Assembly: GCA_050950065.1 (NCBI GenBank)
Contig: JBMNGX010000006.1
Coordinates: 1 to 64,000, forward strand
Reading direction: 5' to 3'
DNA from: JBAYOE01 sp050950065
GTDB taxonomy: Bacteria; Spirochaetota; Spirochaetia; Sphaerochaetales; Sphaerochaetaceae
Length of the DNA stretch: 64,000 nucleotides
The translations under genes were made by a program, and so were the position numbers. The notes under the pieces were generated by a model. That model had not been told where the DNA came from, ran no database searches, and saw only the letters and a program-made list of their open reading frames with translations. Shown here in pieces: positions 26,398-34,779 of this stretch (the stretch's first letter is position 1; each line of letters starts with the position of its first letter).

Positions 26398-27105
26398 TTA
26401 CCACTTAAGGTTTTGGATTGAAAAAATAAGGGGATCTAATTTAAGATCAGTTTCAAACTTATTTAAAGTCATTTTAGTTGTTGAGTTTTTCTTTAGTACA
26501 TCTGTTACTAAAGTTATTTTTGGTAAAAGTCTTTGGTTGTAAGTAACAAACTCAATAACCTCAATCTCTTTTAAAAGACGCCCCTCTTTTGTACTAAGTT
26601 GCCTTTTTACGATGGTGAAGTTTTTTTTATCTACCCAAATAAGTTGTTTAGGGTAGGCAACACTTTTTTTAGTCGCATCAAGTTCTAAAAGATAGGTATC
26701 TTGATTCTCTTCTAGAAGCTTAACGTCGTACTCATTTAATAGTGATGAACTTTGAGTCATATCTTGATAAGAAAGATCACTTCCTAAAATAGTTTGCCTT
26801 AAAGCAGAACCTTGTAACCTAATGACAACATCTGCATCAGGATAAAATAGGTATAAGGTTTCGCCAAGTTTTAAAATCTTTTGTTCATCCAACTCTATTA
26901 AAACTTTATCATCCCCTTCGCTAAACGATTTAAATTTAAAAGAGGAAGAGCCTAAACGATCGGTTGATTCAATAACACCTTCACTATAAGAGTTCTCAAA
27001 ATAACCCCTTTTTTCAACTTCTCTAACTATTTCAGTACCACTAATTGCACCTAATGGTAAGAGTATTAAAAAAAATAAAAGTGTAGTCACAAAAGATCTA
27101 AACAT
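26398..27105 (-). CDS. Outer-membrane lipoprotein-sorting protein (LolA-like)
   Basis: 235 residues with an N-terminal signal peptide (about 1-22). The pattern matches the LolA-like family found beside MacB/LolC transporters: strands around KVLIELDEQKILKLGETLYL and LEENQDTYLLELDAT, then a LIWVDKKNFTIVKRQL segment. Such proteins carry lipoproteins or lipids across the periplasm. It overlaps the upstream permease by eight bases and lies six bases before the barrel-like gene, which argues for one functional unit. Confidence 0.75.
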   Translation of the reverse strand: MFRSFVTTLLFFLILLPLGAISGTEIVREVEKRGYFENSYSEGVIESTDRLGSSSFKFKSFSEGDDKVLIELDEQKILKLGETLYLFYPDADVVIRLQGSALRQTILGSDLSYQDMTQSSSLLNEYDVKLLEENQDTYLLELDATKKSVAYPKQLIWVDKKNFTIVKRQLSTKEGRLLKEIEVIEFVTYNQRLLPKITLVTDVLKKNSTTKMTLNKFETDLKLDPLIFSIQNLKW

Positions 27106-28312
27106 ATTTCATTGCCTCCACGATTTCAATCTTGCCCCCTTTTCTAGAAGGAATCAATGTAGCTAAAGAGGTTATAACTATTGCGTATAGGGCAACTAAA
27201 ATGGGATTCATAAAGTGGAGGTGGGGGTAGATTATTGAACCAATGTTCATTTCAACACCACTCATAGCATCAGTGAAGTTAATCCCCACCTTTGCAAATA
27301 TTAAAGAGATAACAGTTCCCAGTATTGAGCCCACCACTGCTCCAAAGGTGTTACTTATTAGAGCTTCATATAAAAACAAGGTGGTAATCTCTTTTTTATA
27401 AGCACCTAAAGCTCTTAAAGTCCCAATCTCTTGCATCCTTTCAAAAACAGCCATCATTGTGGTGTTGGCGATAACTGTACTAGCTAAGATAAAAAAGAAA
27501 AGGGCAATTAAATAGTAGGAGTAACTAACAACTTTCATCATTGAGTAGATGTAATCGTCTTTTCCTAATTCGCTGATAGTGAGATTCTCATCTTCAAGAG
27601 TTTTGTCTATTAAAGAGGCTCCTTTAACTCTATTGCCCTCATACTTTATTAAAATTTGTTGAACATTTTGGTCCATCTTTAAAAAGTACTGCACCTCTGA
27701 AAGGGGGGCTAAAAAAGAGGTTGAGTTCATTGAGGTTATTGGAAAATTTGCAAGTCCAACAACTGTAAAACTAATGGCATTGGATCCCCTATTAGCTGTT
27801 TGTGCTAAGGTAGTTATTCTATCTCCCTCTTTAATGTTTAGATCTTGGGCTAGTTGGTAACCAATAATAATTTCTCTTTGATCATTTTTGGGCAATCTTC
27901 CAGATACTACTATCTGATTTAAATCTTGATAAGTTTTTTCTAACTCAAAATCGAGACCCAAAGCTAAGGCAGGATAGTTTTTTTCATTAATATAAATAGA
28001 GGAGGGGAAATTTATCCTAGGGACAAAACTACTAATTTCATCAATTTTCTCTAACTTATCTTTTAGAGTTGGCCAGTCTAAGTTCCAATGAAGAGGATAG
28101 ACTTTCTTCTCTTTTTCCCATCTTCTATCTTCAATTTTAATATCACCCGAGATGTAGTTGATAAGGTTATTCTCCATATCAACTCTCATTCCCTCAATTA
28201 AGGCAAACAAAAATACAATGGTTAAAGTTGCTACGGCAACAGCTACTGCTGAAAGAATTGTCCTTCTTTTATTTCTAAAGATATTCTTGTAGGCAATCTT
28301 AAATAACTTAAT
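27098..28312 (-). CDS. FtsX/LolC-type ABC permease with apparent ATT start codon
   Basis: Membrane subunit of a LolCDE/MacB-like exporter. From the first conventional start (TTG at 28208-28210) the protein would lack its first helix. The frame remains open upstream to ATT at 28310-28312, which is six bases after a perfect AAGGAG (28319-28324). From there the protein begins KLFKIAYKNIFRNKRRTIL and a membrane helix, aligning with the start of the neighbouring paralogue. No ATG, GTG or TTG exists in that 34-codon stretch. The gene is therefore about 404 codons with a rare ATT start, or carries a G-to-T change in an ATG. A large periplasmic domain (~60-240) precedes three C-terminal helices (VFERMQEIGTLRALGAYKKE marks the FtsX fold). 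Confidence 0.8.
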   Translation of the reverse strand: MKLFKIAYKNIFRNKRRTILSAVAVAVATLTIVFLFALIEGMRVDMENNLINYISGDIKIEDRRWEKEKKVYPLHWNLDWPTLKDKLEKIDEISSFVPRINFPSSIYINEKNYPALALGLDFELEKTYQDLNQIVVSGRLPKNDQREIIIGYQLAQDLNIKEGDRITTLAQTANRGSNAISFTVVGLANFPITSMNSTSFLAPLSEVQYFLKMDQNVQQILIKYEGNRVKGASLIDKTLEDENLTISELGKDDYIYSMMKVVSYSYYLIALFFFILASTVIANTTMMAVFERMQEIGTLRALGAYKKEITTLFLYEALISNTFGAVVGSILGTVISLIFAKVGINFTDAMSGVEMNIGSIIYPHLHFMNPILVALYAIVITSLATLIPSRKGGKIEIVEAMKYV

Positions 28313-28322
28313 GTTTTACTCC

Positions 28323-29582
28323 TTAATTGTGTCCTAAAGATTTAGTAATCGATATCTTAGAGGCCCTTAATGAGAAGAAATAGGCAAACACCATACTCAT
28401 TAAAGTTGCAATTAGAGGTGATACCAAGAGGGCTTTCCAATTCCATGTTCCCCTCATCCTTGAGGCAATACGATAACCAATATCAATTTCTCTCATCAAT
28501 GCAGAAAAGTCAAAGCCAAATTTGACTATATAAAAGTTTGCTGCAATAGATAAGATAAGTGCTCCAATAGAGCCAATGAGAGCAATGGCTCCAGCTTCAA
28601 AGACAAACAGAAGTCTAATCTCTTTTTCTCTCATCCCCATAGCCCTCATCATTCCCATCTCTCTAACTCTTTCATAAATGGCCATCAGTAAAGTATTTGA
28701 AATGCCAACTGCTGCAATAACAAAAACTAAAAATAAAATAAGAGCAGAGCCCCCCCTTTTAGCTTCAGCTAAAGCCAAGTAATCACCTGCAAACTCTTGC
28801 CAAGTGGAAACTTTTAAATTGTTAGGGACAATGCTTTGAATCTTAAGCTGCTCTTTTTCTAAGTTACTATTAAACGAAAGTGAAATATTTATTTCAGTAG
28901 CCATTTTCTCCATATCCAAATAGTCTCTGGCAATCTCTAAGGGAATCATAACTAAAGAGCGACTTATATTTGGGTTGGGAGAAGAGGAAATTCCTACAAC
29001 CTCTAAATCAATTGTTTCAAAAGAACCATAAATAGTTTGTGTTACTAAGGTAATCTCTGAACCCACTGTTGCCCCAATATCTTCAGCTAAAAAGGAGCCT
29101 AAAACTACTTGGTGTGAATTATCTGTTAAGTAAGAGCCTTCAGTAATAGTTTTATCAAACGCAAAGAGCTTTTTGTCTATTAAAGGATCTACAGCTGTAA
29201 CATTGACGTTAGTAGAACCTGAAACAAAGTAGTTTTCATCATATATAATCATCTCAGCTAAAAACGAGATTCTAGGAGCAGAAGTGTAGTTATTCTCTTT
29301 AAGAGAGTTAAGTGTTAAATCGACATCCTCTATTGCATATTGAAGTGGTTTAAAAAGGCGATCTTGGTAATAAGAGGGTGTAGTTATTCGAATGTCGCTA
29401 GTTTCATATTCTCTTAAGTTTCTAACCGACTCAACTTCAGCGCCCAACAAAAGTGAATCAATTAAGATGAAAGTCAAAAGGGCAACTCCTATTGCTGTAG
29501 CTGTTAAGATAGTTCTCTTTTTATAACGGCTGAGGTTTTTAAAAGCGAGTTTAATGATAAATTTTAAGTTAGTTTTTTTCAT
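28323..29582 (-). CDS. FtsX/LolC-type ABC permease
   Basis: About 419 residues. An N-terminal helix follows KLAFKNLSRYKKRTILTATA, then a periplasmic domain and three C-terminal helices; IYERVREMGMMRAMGMREKE is the typical FtsX coupling segment. It partners the ATPase upstream and the second permease downstream in a LolCDE/MacB-type machine that extracts lipoproteins or exports small substrates. The frame is open to 29600, but the ATG at 29580-29582 starts the aligned region and overlaps the end of the ATPase gene by 14 bases, consistent with translational coupling. Its stop codon overlaps the ribosome-binding site of the next gene. Confidence 0.85.
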   Translation of the reverse strand: MKKTNLKFIIKLAFKNLSRYKKRTILTATAIGVALLTFILIDSLLLGAEVESVRNLREYETSDIRITTPSYYQDRLFKPLQYAIEDVDLTLNSLKENNYTSAPRISFLAEMIIYDENYFVSGSTNVNVTAVDPLIDKKLFAFDKTITEGSYLTDNSHQVVLGSFLAEDIGATVGSEITLVTQTIYGSFETIDLEVVGISSSPNPNISRSLVMIPLEIARDYLDMEKMATEINISLSFNSNLEKEQLKIQSIVPNNLKVSTWQEFAGDYLALAEAKRGGSALILFLVFVIAAVGISNTLLMAIYERVREMGMMRAMGMREKEIRLLFVFEAGAIALIGSIGALILSIAANFYIVKFGFDFSALMREIDIGYRIASRMRGTWNWKALLVSPLIATLMSMVFAYFFSLRASKISITKSLGHN

Positions 29583-30246
29583 CACTAACAACCATACCAT
29601 CGTGTAACATCACAAGCCTTTCAGCTTGCTCCATCACCATGTTATCGTGGGTAGAAAAGATAAATGTTGTCTTATATTTTTGATTAATTTTTTTCATCAA
29701 CTCTAAAATTCCTTTACCAGTTTTAGAGTCGAGGTTGGCAGTTGGTTCATCAGCTAAGATAATTTTTGGGTTTTTTACTAAAGCTCGTGCAATGGCAACT
29801 CTTTGTTGCTCTCCACCTGAAAGTTGGTTGGGAAATCTACTCTCTAAGTTCTCAAGTCCCACCTCTTTAAGTATTTGATAACTTTGCTCTTTAATTTGAT
29901 TTTGATCATCGCTAATTAAAGAGAGGGCAAAAGAGACATTCTCATAAGCAGTTAATACCGGTATTAAATTGTACGTTTGAAAAATAAAGCCTAAATGGTT
30001 GCGTCTGAAAGTTGTCCTTTGTTTCTCATCTAAAGAGCTAACATCAACTTTTTCAATCTCAATATTTCCACTATCGACGCTGTCGATACACCCAATTAAG
30101 TTTAAGAGGGTACTTTTGCCCGAACCTGAGGGCCCTGCAATTGAGATAAACTGTCCCATTTCAATATCTAGTGAGACATTGTTAATGGCTTTTACAACAG
30201 TTAAACCACTAGTGTAACTTTTACTCACATTGCTAATTTTAATCAC
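29569..30246 (-). CDS. ABC ATPase, LolD/MacB type
   Basis: 225 residues, one nucleotide-binding domain: Walker A GPSGSGKST near residue 36, Q-loop in FIFQTYNLIPVL, signature LSGGEQQR near 141, Walker B with ADEPTANLD and the H-loop in FSTHD. Sequence and neighbours place it with LolD/MacB ATPases, which drive mechanotransmission by FtsX-type permeases rather than import. The start is GTG at 30244-30246, with AAGGA nine bases upstream inside the end of the EamA gene. Confidence 0.9.
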   Translation of the reverse strand: MIKISNVSKSYTSGLTVVKAINNVSLDIEMGQFISIAGPSGSGKSTLLNLIGCIDSVDSGNIEIEKVDVSSLDEKQRTTFRRNHLGFIFQTYNLIPVLTAYENVSFALSLISDDQNQIKEQSYQILKEVGLENLESRFPNQLSGGEQQRVAIARALVKNPKIILADEPTANLDSKTGKGILELMKKINQKYKTTFIFSTHDNMVMEQAERLVMLHDGMVVSDEKN

Positions 30247-30248
30247 TA

Positions 30249-31145
30249 TTAAGATCCTTGCTTTCTAAACTCCCAAATTGAGAATATAAATAAACCTGCT
30301 ACCACTAAAATATACCCTACAACTCCAATACTACTTAATTTTTCATTTAAAACTAAAAAGCCAAGTAAAGAGGCTGTTATTGGTTCACTTAAGTTGTACA
30401 AAAAGGCGTGGGAGGCCTCAATTTTTCTAGAACCAGTGGTGAATAGGAAAAAGGGGAAGCTTGTGGCCATTAAACCAAGTAGTAAAGAGAGGAACAAAAC
30501 GTTCCAACTCTTAATCCAGCTAAGATCTTTTGTTAAGGCAATCGGTAATAAAAATATTCCTGCTAAAGTAACTACAATAAAAGAGCTCACCATTGGGGAG
30601 GCAACTTTATTTAAAGATCTAAGTTGACTGCCTGTGAACGTCCAACAAGTTCCTGCAATTAAGCCAAAAAGAGAACCAATGACAAGACCATTGCCATCAG
30701 CTACTCGATCAGCAGAGAACGCCATTAAAAGTGAACCGATAACTATAATAATTGCAGAAACCAACCAAGAGAGGCTTTGGCGCTCTTTTTTAACAAATTG
30801 ACTAAATAGGCCACTAATAACTGGAGGGGAGGCTATAAAAATCATTGTAGCTACAGTTACTCCAGCGTTTCTTATACCGTAGTAAACAGATACTTGGGTA
30901 ATAGCTTGTGCCACTCCTGCTAAGATAATCGAAGGGTATGGGATATTTTTGTTCCCATTAAAAAGGGTCTTTTGCCCCGATAAAACTAAGATTAACCCTA
31001 AACCTGCACCACCAATAATTAAGCGAATAGTTGCTAAAGCTAAGGTGGGAACTGCAGCAGGCAAGAAGGAGACAATTGTTCCATGGGTAGCCCAAAGAAC
31101 CCCTGCGATCATCACTTGAAGAGAGCCAACATTTTTCTGATTCAT
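30249..31145 (-). CDS. EamA/DMT-family transporter
   Basis: About 298 residues with ten predicted membrane helices in two repeats, as in the drug/metabolite transporter family (for example GVLWATHGTIVSFLP at the start and LSEPITASLLGFLVLNEKLS near residue 255). Substrates of this family range from amino acids to nucleobases and cannot be told here. The frame is open to 31181, but the ATG at 31143-31145 is preceded by a full promoter whose -10 ends seven bases upstream, so the mRNA is probably leaderless. It is the first gene of the operon that continues with the LolCDE-like genes. Confidence 0.85.
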   Translation of the reverse strand: MNQKNVGSLQVMIAGVLWATHGTIVSFLPAAVPTLALATIRLIIGGAGLGLILVLSGQKTLFNGNKNIPYPSIILAGVAQAITQVSVYYGIRNAGVTVATMIFIASPPVISGLFSQFVKKERQSLSWLVSAIIIVIGSLLMAFSADRVADGNGLVIGSLFGLIAGTCWTFTGSQLRSLNKVASPMVSSFIVVTLAGIFLLPIALTKDLSWIKSWNVLFLSLLLGLMATSFPFFLFTTGSRKIEASHAFLYNLSEPITASLLGFLVLNEKLSSIGVVGYILVVAGLFIFSIWEFRKQGS

Positions 31146-31152
31146 AAGGAAA

Positions 31153-31181
31153 ATAGTACAACCAGTTGCCCTTAGTGTCAA
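31153..31181 (-). promoter_or_regulatory. Promoter of EamA-ABC operon, leaderless candidate
   Basis: Minus strand TTGACA (31176-31181), 17-base spacer, TACTAT (31153-31158). Seven bases separate the -10 from the ATG, so transcription would start at or next to the A of the start codon. Confidence 0.7.
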
Positions 31182-31183
31182 AC

Positions 31184-31387
31184 TTAATGGTCGATTAAAC
31201 CTACCAATTCTACCAATGGGAGTTCTAAAGTTTCACTAATTTGTTTTAAGGTTTCTAAAGTTGGACTGCTTGAACCATCTAAAATACGGTAAAGGTGGCT
31301 TCTGGTGATTCCACTATCGCGGGCAAACTTTGCTAACGGGTATCGGCGTTGTTTCAAAATCTTGTATAAGGCTAGTTCAATACTCAC
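31184..31387 (-). CDS. Small XRE-family DNA-binding protein
   Basis: 67 residues, almost entirely one helix-turn-helix domain: LAKFARDSGITRSHLYRILD is the recognition region and SPTLETLKQISETLEL the following helices. It lies directly upstream of the EamA operon and its stop codon touches that operon's -35 hexamer, so it may regulate the operon or itself. The start is GTG, without a clear ribosome-binding site. Confidence 0.75.
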   Translation of the reverse strand: MSIELALYKILKQRRYPLAKFARDSGITRSHLYRILDGSSSPTLETLKQISETLELPLVELVGLIDH

Positions 31388-31514
31388 TTTTCAAGCTTAC
31401 CACAAATTTTCCAAAAGACAATTATGTATGTTAGCTTTTAATTGTTGTTGACATTAGAAGCTATTGTGTCAGTCTTGAATTATCGATAGAATAATCTTAT
31501 AGAAGGAGCACAAA

Positions 31515-32720
31515 GTGGATAATCCAATTTTCTCAAAATGTAAAAATTTTACTGAAGCTAAAACTGTAAGAGCTAGTGGCCTTTACCCATTTTTTAGACC
31601 CATTGAAAAAAGTGAAGGGACAATAGTAACAATCGATGGGAAAAGGTTAATTATGTTGGGTTCGAATAACTATTTAGGATTAGCAAACGACCAACGCCTA
31701 AAAGAGGCTAGTGAAGATGCTTTGTTGAAGTATGGAACTAGTTGCAGTGGATCTCGGTTTATGAATGGTACATTGGATTTACATGAAAAGTTGGAAGAAA
31801 AGTTAGCTCAATTTGTTAACAAAGAGGCAGCTTTATGTTTCACCACAGGTTATCAAACAAACTTAGGCTCTTTGTTTGCCATGTTGGATCGAAGCGATCA
31901 CGTCATTGTTGATCGATATAACCACGCCTCAATTATGGATGGTATTTTTTTAGCTCAAGGGAGCAAAAGGGATATCAATCTTCACCGCTTTAAACACAAC
32001 GATATGATAGACCTAGAGAAGATTTTGGCCAAAATACCAATCGATGAGGGTAAATTAATTGTTGTTGATGGAGTTTTCTCAATGGAGGGGGATATCACCC
32101 CACTAGTTGAAATAAGAGCTTTAGCTGATAAATACAAATGTGGAGTCTATTTAGATGAGGCTCACGCTTTAGGAGTTATTGGTGATAGTGGAAGGGGCAC
32201 TTGTGAACATTGGGGTGGCAACTTTGAACTTGCTGATTTAACTATGTGCACCTTCAGTAAATCATTTGGTTCAATAGGGGGGTTTGTTGCAGGGAAAGAG
32301 GATGTTATTGATTACATTAAGCACTTTGCCCGCCCTCTAATTTTTAGCGCTTCGATGCCCCCTGCTAACATTGCAGCAGCTATGAAAGCATTAGAGATTA
32401 TGACAAAGGAGGTTGATTTAATTAAAAACCTCCAAGAAAATGCCAGTTATCTTAGAGAAGCCTTTAGTGCCAATGGTTTTGATATTGGAACAACTGAAAC
32501 TCCCATAGTACCTCTTTTGATAAAAGATAATGAAAAAACCTTTATGCTTTGGAAAAATGTATTTGAAAAAGGGGTTTATGTTAATCCTGTTGTTAGTCCT
32601 GCTGTGCCACCTCAAAGAGCTTTAATTAGAACTAGCTGTATGGCAACACACACTAAAAGTGAACTAGATCAAGCAATTGAGATTATTAGCGCAGAGGCAA
32701 AAAAGTTGGCTATCATATAG
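31515..32720 (+). CDS. Alpha-oxoamine synthase, serine palmitoyltransferase-like
   Basis: PLP enzyme of 401 residues that joins an amino acid to an acyl-CoA with loss of CO2. The PLP lysine is in TFSKSFGSIGG near residue 245 and the Asp/His pair in DEAHALGV. Segments GLYPFFRPIE near residue 24, CSGSRFMNGTLDLH near 77 and VDGVFSMEGD near 180 resemble bacterial serine palmitoyltransferase more than 2-amino-3-ketobutyrate ligase or AONS, which read differently at the same places. If correct, the organism makes a sphingolipid base. AAGGAG lies before the GTG start. The gene stands alone before pgl-zwf. KBL-like activity cannot be excluded. Confidence 0.7.
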   Translation: MDNPIFSKCKNFTEAKTVRASGLYPFFRPIEKSEGTIVTIDGKRLIMLGSNNYLGLANDQRLKEASEDALLKYGTSCSGSRFMNGTLDLHEKLEEKLAQFVNKEAALCFTTGYQTNLGSLFAMLDRSDHVIVDRYNHASIMDGIFLAQGSKRDINLHRFKHNDMIDLEKILAKIPIDEGKLIVVDGVFSMEGDITPLVEIRALADKYKCGVYLDEAHALGVIGDSGRGTCEHWGGNFELADLTMCTFSKSFGSIGGFVAGKEDVIDYIKHFARPLIFSASMPPANIAAAMKALEIMTKEVDLIKNLQENASYLREAFSANGFDIGTTETPIVPLLIKDNEKTFMLWKNVFEKGVYVNPVVSPAVPPQRALIRTSCMATHTKSELDQAIEIISAEAKKLAII

Positions 32721-32760
32721 ATGACTGTCCTTAACTAGCGACTTTTATTATACTTAGGCT

Positions 32761-33426
32761 ATGAAGATAATTAGAGTGAATGAAGGTAAGATGTTTAGCC
32801 CAATGGTGGCCAAGCAAATTAGAAGTGTCGCAAAAAGGAAAAAAGATCTTATTAGAATAGGGGTTCCAGGAGGTCGAGGAGCTGCTGTAGTGCTCAGTGG
32901 CCTTTTGGAATTAGAAGAGGCTATTTTACAGCGGGTAGTGCTCTATTTAGTAGATGAGAGATTGGAAGGAGAGAGTAATGAACAAACTCTTTTAGCTTCC
33001 GGTTTACAAGAAGCTATTGATAATAATAGATTCACAAAAGAGCAGTTAGTTATCACATCTTTACAAACTCCATTTTTCGATTTTGAGGGGAGTTTTGATT
33101 TAATCTATTTAGGAGTTGGAGAAGATGGTCATATCGCCTCTTTATTTCCAGGCTCTTATCCCCAATATGATAATAACAAGACTCCATTTTTAATTGAGAT
33201 TGATAACTCACCTAAACCTCCTTTAAATAGGGTAACTATTAGTTATCGTGGCTTTAGAGAGTGTGCTAAAAAAAGTGAAATTTATTTGATGTTTTTTGGA
33301 GAGGGTAAAAAAGAGGCATACAGCCGTTTTATGGCTCAAAGGGAAGAGCCAAATACTCTTTCGGCACTGTTTTTTGCCCAAAGCTTTTTTAACACAACAG
33401 TTGTAACAGATATAAAAGAGGAATAG
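32761..33426 (+). CDS. pgl: 6-phosphogluconolactonase
   Basis: 221 residues of the Pgl/DevB type, hydrolysing 6-phosphogluconolactone in the oxidative pentose phosphate pathway. Seen: GVPGGRGAAVVLSGLL near residue 38, YLVDERLEGESNEQT near 61 and YLGVGEDGHIASLFPG near 117. It directly precedes zwf, the enzyme making its substrate (three-base gap). No ribosome-binding site is visible; TATACT ends six bases before the ATG, so the transcript may be leaderless. Confidence 0.9.
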   Translation: MKIIRVNEGKMFSPMVAKQIRSVAKRKKDLIRIGVPGGRGAAVVLSGLLELEEAILQRVVLYLVDERLEGESNEQTLLASGLQEAIDNNRFTKEQLVITSLQTPFFDFEGSFDLIYLGVGEDGHIASLFPGSYPQYDNNKTPFLIEIDNSPKPPLNRVTISYRGFRECAKKSEIYLMFFGEGKKEAYSRFMAQREEPNTLSALFFAQSFFNTTVVTDIKEE

Positions 33427-33429
33427 TAG

Positions 33430-34779
33430 ATGAAAAGGATTGTTATTCAATTTGGTGGAACAGGGGACCTGGCTGTAAAAAAGCTCTATCCAGCTTACGA
33501 TCATCTGTTAGAGAAAGGGTTTGAGTTTACAGTTTTAGCTTTAGGGCGCCGTTTTAAAGATAGAAAAGAGTTTATTGAGAGCATGAAGATCAAAAAAGGG
33601 TCCCACTTAGATAAAAACCTTGAGTACCTTTATTACGATATGAAAGATAAGAATGCTACTGAACCTCTTAAAGGGAGGCTAAATGAGCTAATTAACAGTA
33701 GCGACACAGTTGAACTTATCTACTATATGGCTCTACAGCCAGATCTTTATGAAGAGGCAATTAAACAAATTCAATATGTTGATAACAACCTCTCTTGCCA
33801 ATGTACCTTAAAGAAAAAAATTGTTGTTGAAAAACCGTTTGGTTTTGATTCTGAGTCAGCTAAAAGGTACAACGAAGTTTTGCTAAAAGCTTTTGACGAT
33901 AAAGAGATTTATCGAGTAGACCACTATCTTGGTAAAGAGTTTATGCAAAGCTTGTTAATCTTACGCTTTCATAACGACATTATCCGCTCAATTTGGGATA
34001 ACCACTCAATTGAATCAATTGAGATTATCTTTGATGAGACCCACGGTGTTGATCAACGCTTGGGCTTTTATGAAAAAATTGGGGTAGTTAGAGATACGAT
34101 TCAAAACCACATTATGCAAATAGTAACCCACTTAACAATGGGTGAACCCGCCTCCTTATCCCCTGAAGATATTGAAGTTGAAAAAGTTAAAGTTCTTAGA
34201 TCTATTGCCCCAATTAGTGAATTTTACACAGGGCGATATGAATCGCTGGGGGCTAACAGCGGTAAGGTTGTAGAAACCCCAACTTATGCAGCTTTGAAGT
34301 TACACGTTAACACCTTCTATTTTGCCTCTGTTCCAATTTACATCAGAACAGGGAAGATGCAAAAAGAGGCAAAGTCTTTAATTTATATCAAGTTTAAAAA
34401 TACAACAAAGAAAGTTATGCATGACGATAATATTAAAGATAATGGGGTGATTATCACAATTCACCCTGAACTAACTATAGATATTAATATGAACTTAAAA
34501 GAGCCCGATACTTCGTGGGGTTCAAAACCTGTAAGGTTTAGATTTAACCAAGCCGAGACCTTTGGGGCAAACACCCCCGAAGCATATGAGCAGATTGTTA
34601 AGAAGATTTTACAAGGGGATAAGAGCCTCTTTCCAAGCATGAGAGAAATAAGTGAAGCTTGGAGGATAGTGGAACCAATGTTAAATGCAGATCAACATAT
34701 GGAAGTCTATCCAGTGAGGACTCTCCCCAAGTTTGCCACAGATATGGCTAAGCGAAACAATTTTACTTGGTTCGATTAA
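33430..34779 (+). CDS. zwf: Glucose-6-phosphate dehydrogenase
   Basis: 449 residues; oxidises glucose 6-phosphate with NADP and supplies NADPH. The N-terminal nucleotide-binding motif is FGGTGDLAVKKLYPA, and the substrate-binding RVDHYLGKE segment with the catalytic histidine region is near residue 160. It is somewhat shorter than the usual ~490 residues, mainly through a short N terminus, but all core segments are present. It forms an operon with pgl. The stop codon overlaps that of the convergent hemerythrin gene by four bases. Confidence 0.9.
   Translation: MKRIVIQFGGTGDLAVKKLYPAYDHLLEKGFEFTVLALGRRFKDRKEFIESMKIKKGSHLDKNLEYLYYDMKDKNATEPLKGRLNELINSSDTVELIYYMALQPDLYEEAIKQIQYVDNNLSCQCTLKKKIVVEKPFGFDSESAKRYNEVLLKAFDDKEIYRVDHYLGKEFMQSLLILRFHNDIIRSIWDNHSIESIEIIFDETHGVDQRLGFYEKIGVVRDTIQNHIMQIVTHLTMGEPASLSPEDIEVEKVKVLRSIAPISEFYTGRYESLGANSGKVVETPTYAALKLHVNTFYFASVPIYIRTGKMQKEAKSLIYIKFKNTTKKVMHDDNIKDNGVIITIHPELTIDINMNLKEPDTSWGSKPVRFRFNQAETFGANTPEAYEQIVKKILQGDKSLFPSMREISEAWRIVEPMLNADQHMEVYPVRTLPKFATDMAKRNNFTWFD

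Noticed and set aside
28208..28210. TTG as start of the second FtsX-type permease
   Set aside because: It would remove the first membrane helix and has no ribosome-binding site; the ATT at 28312 has a perfect one and aligns with the paralogue.
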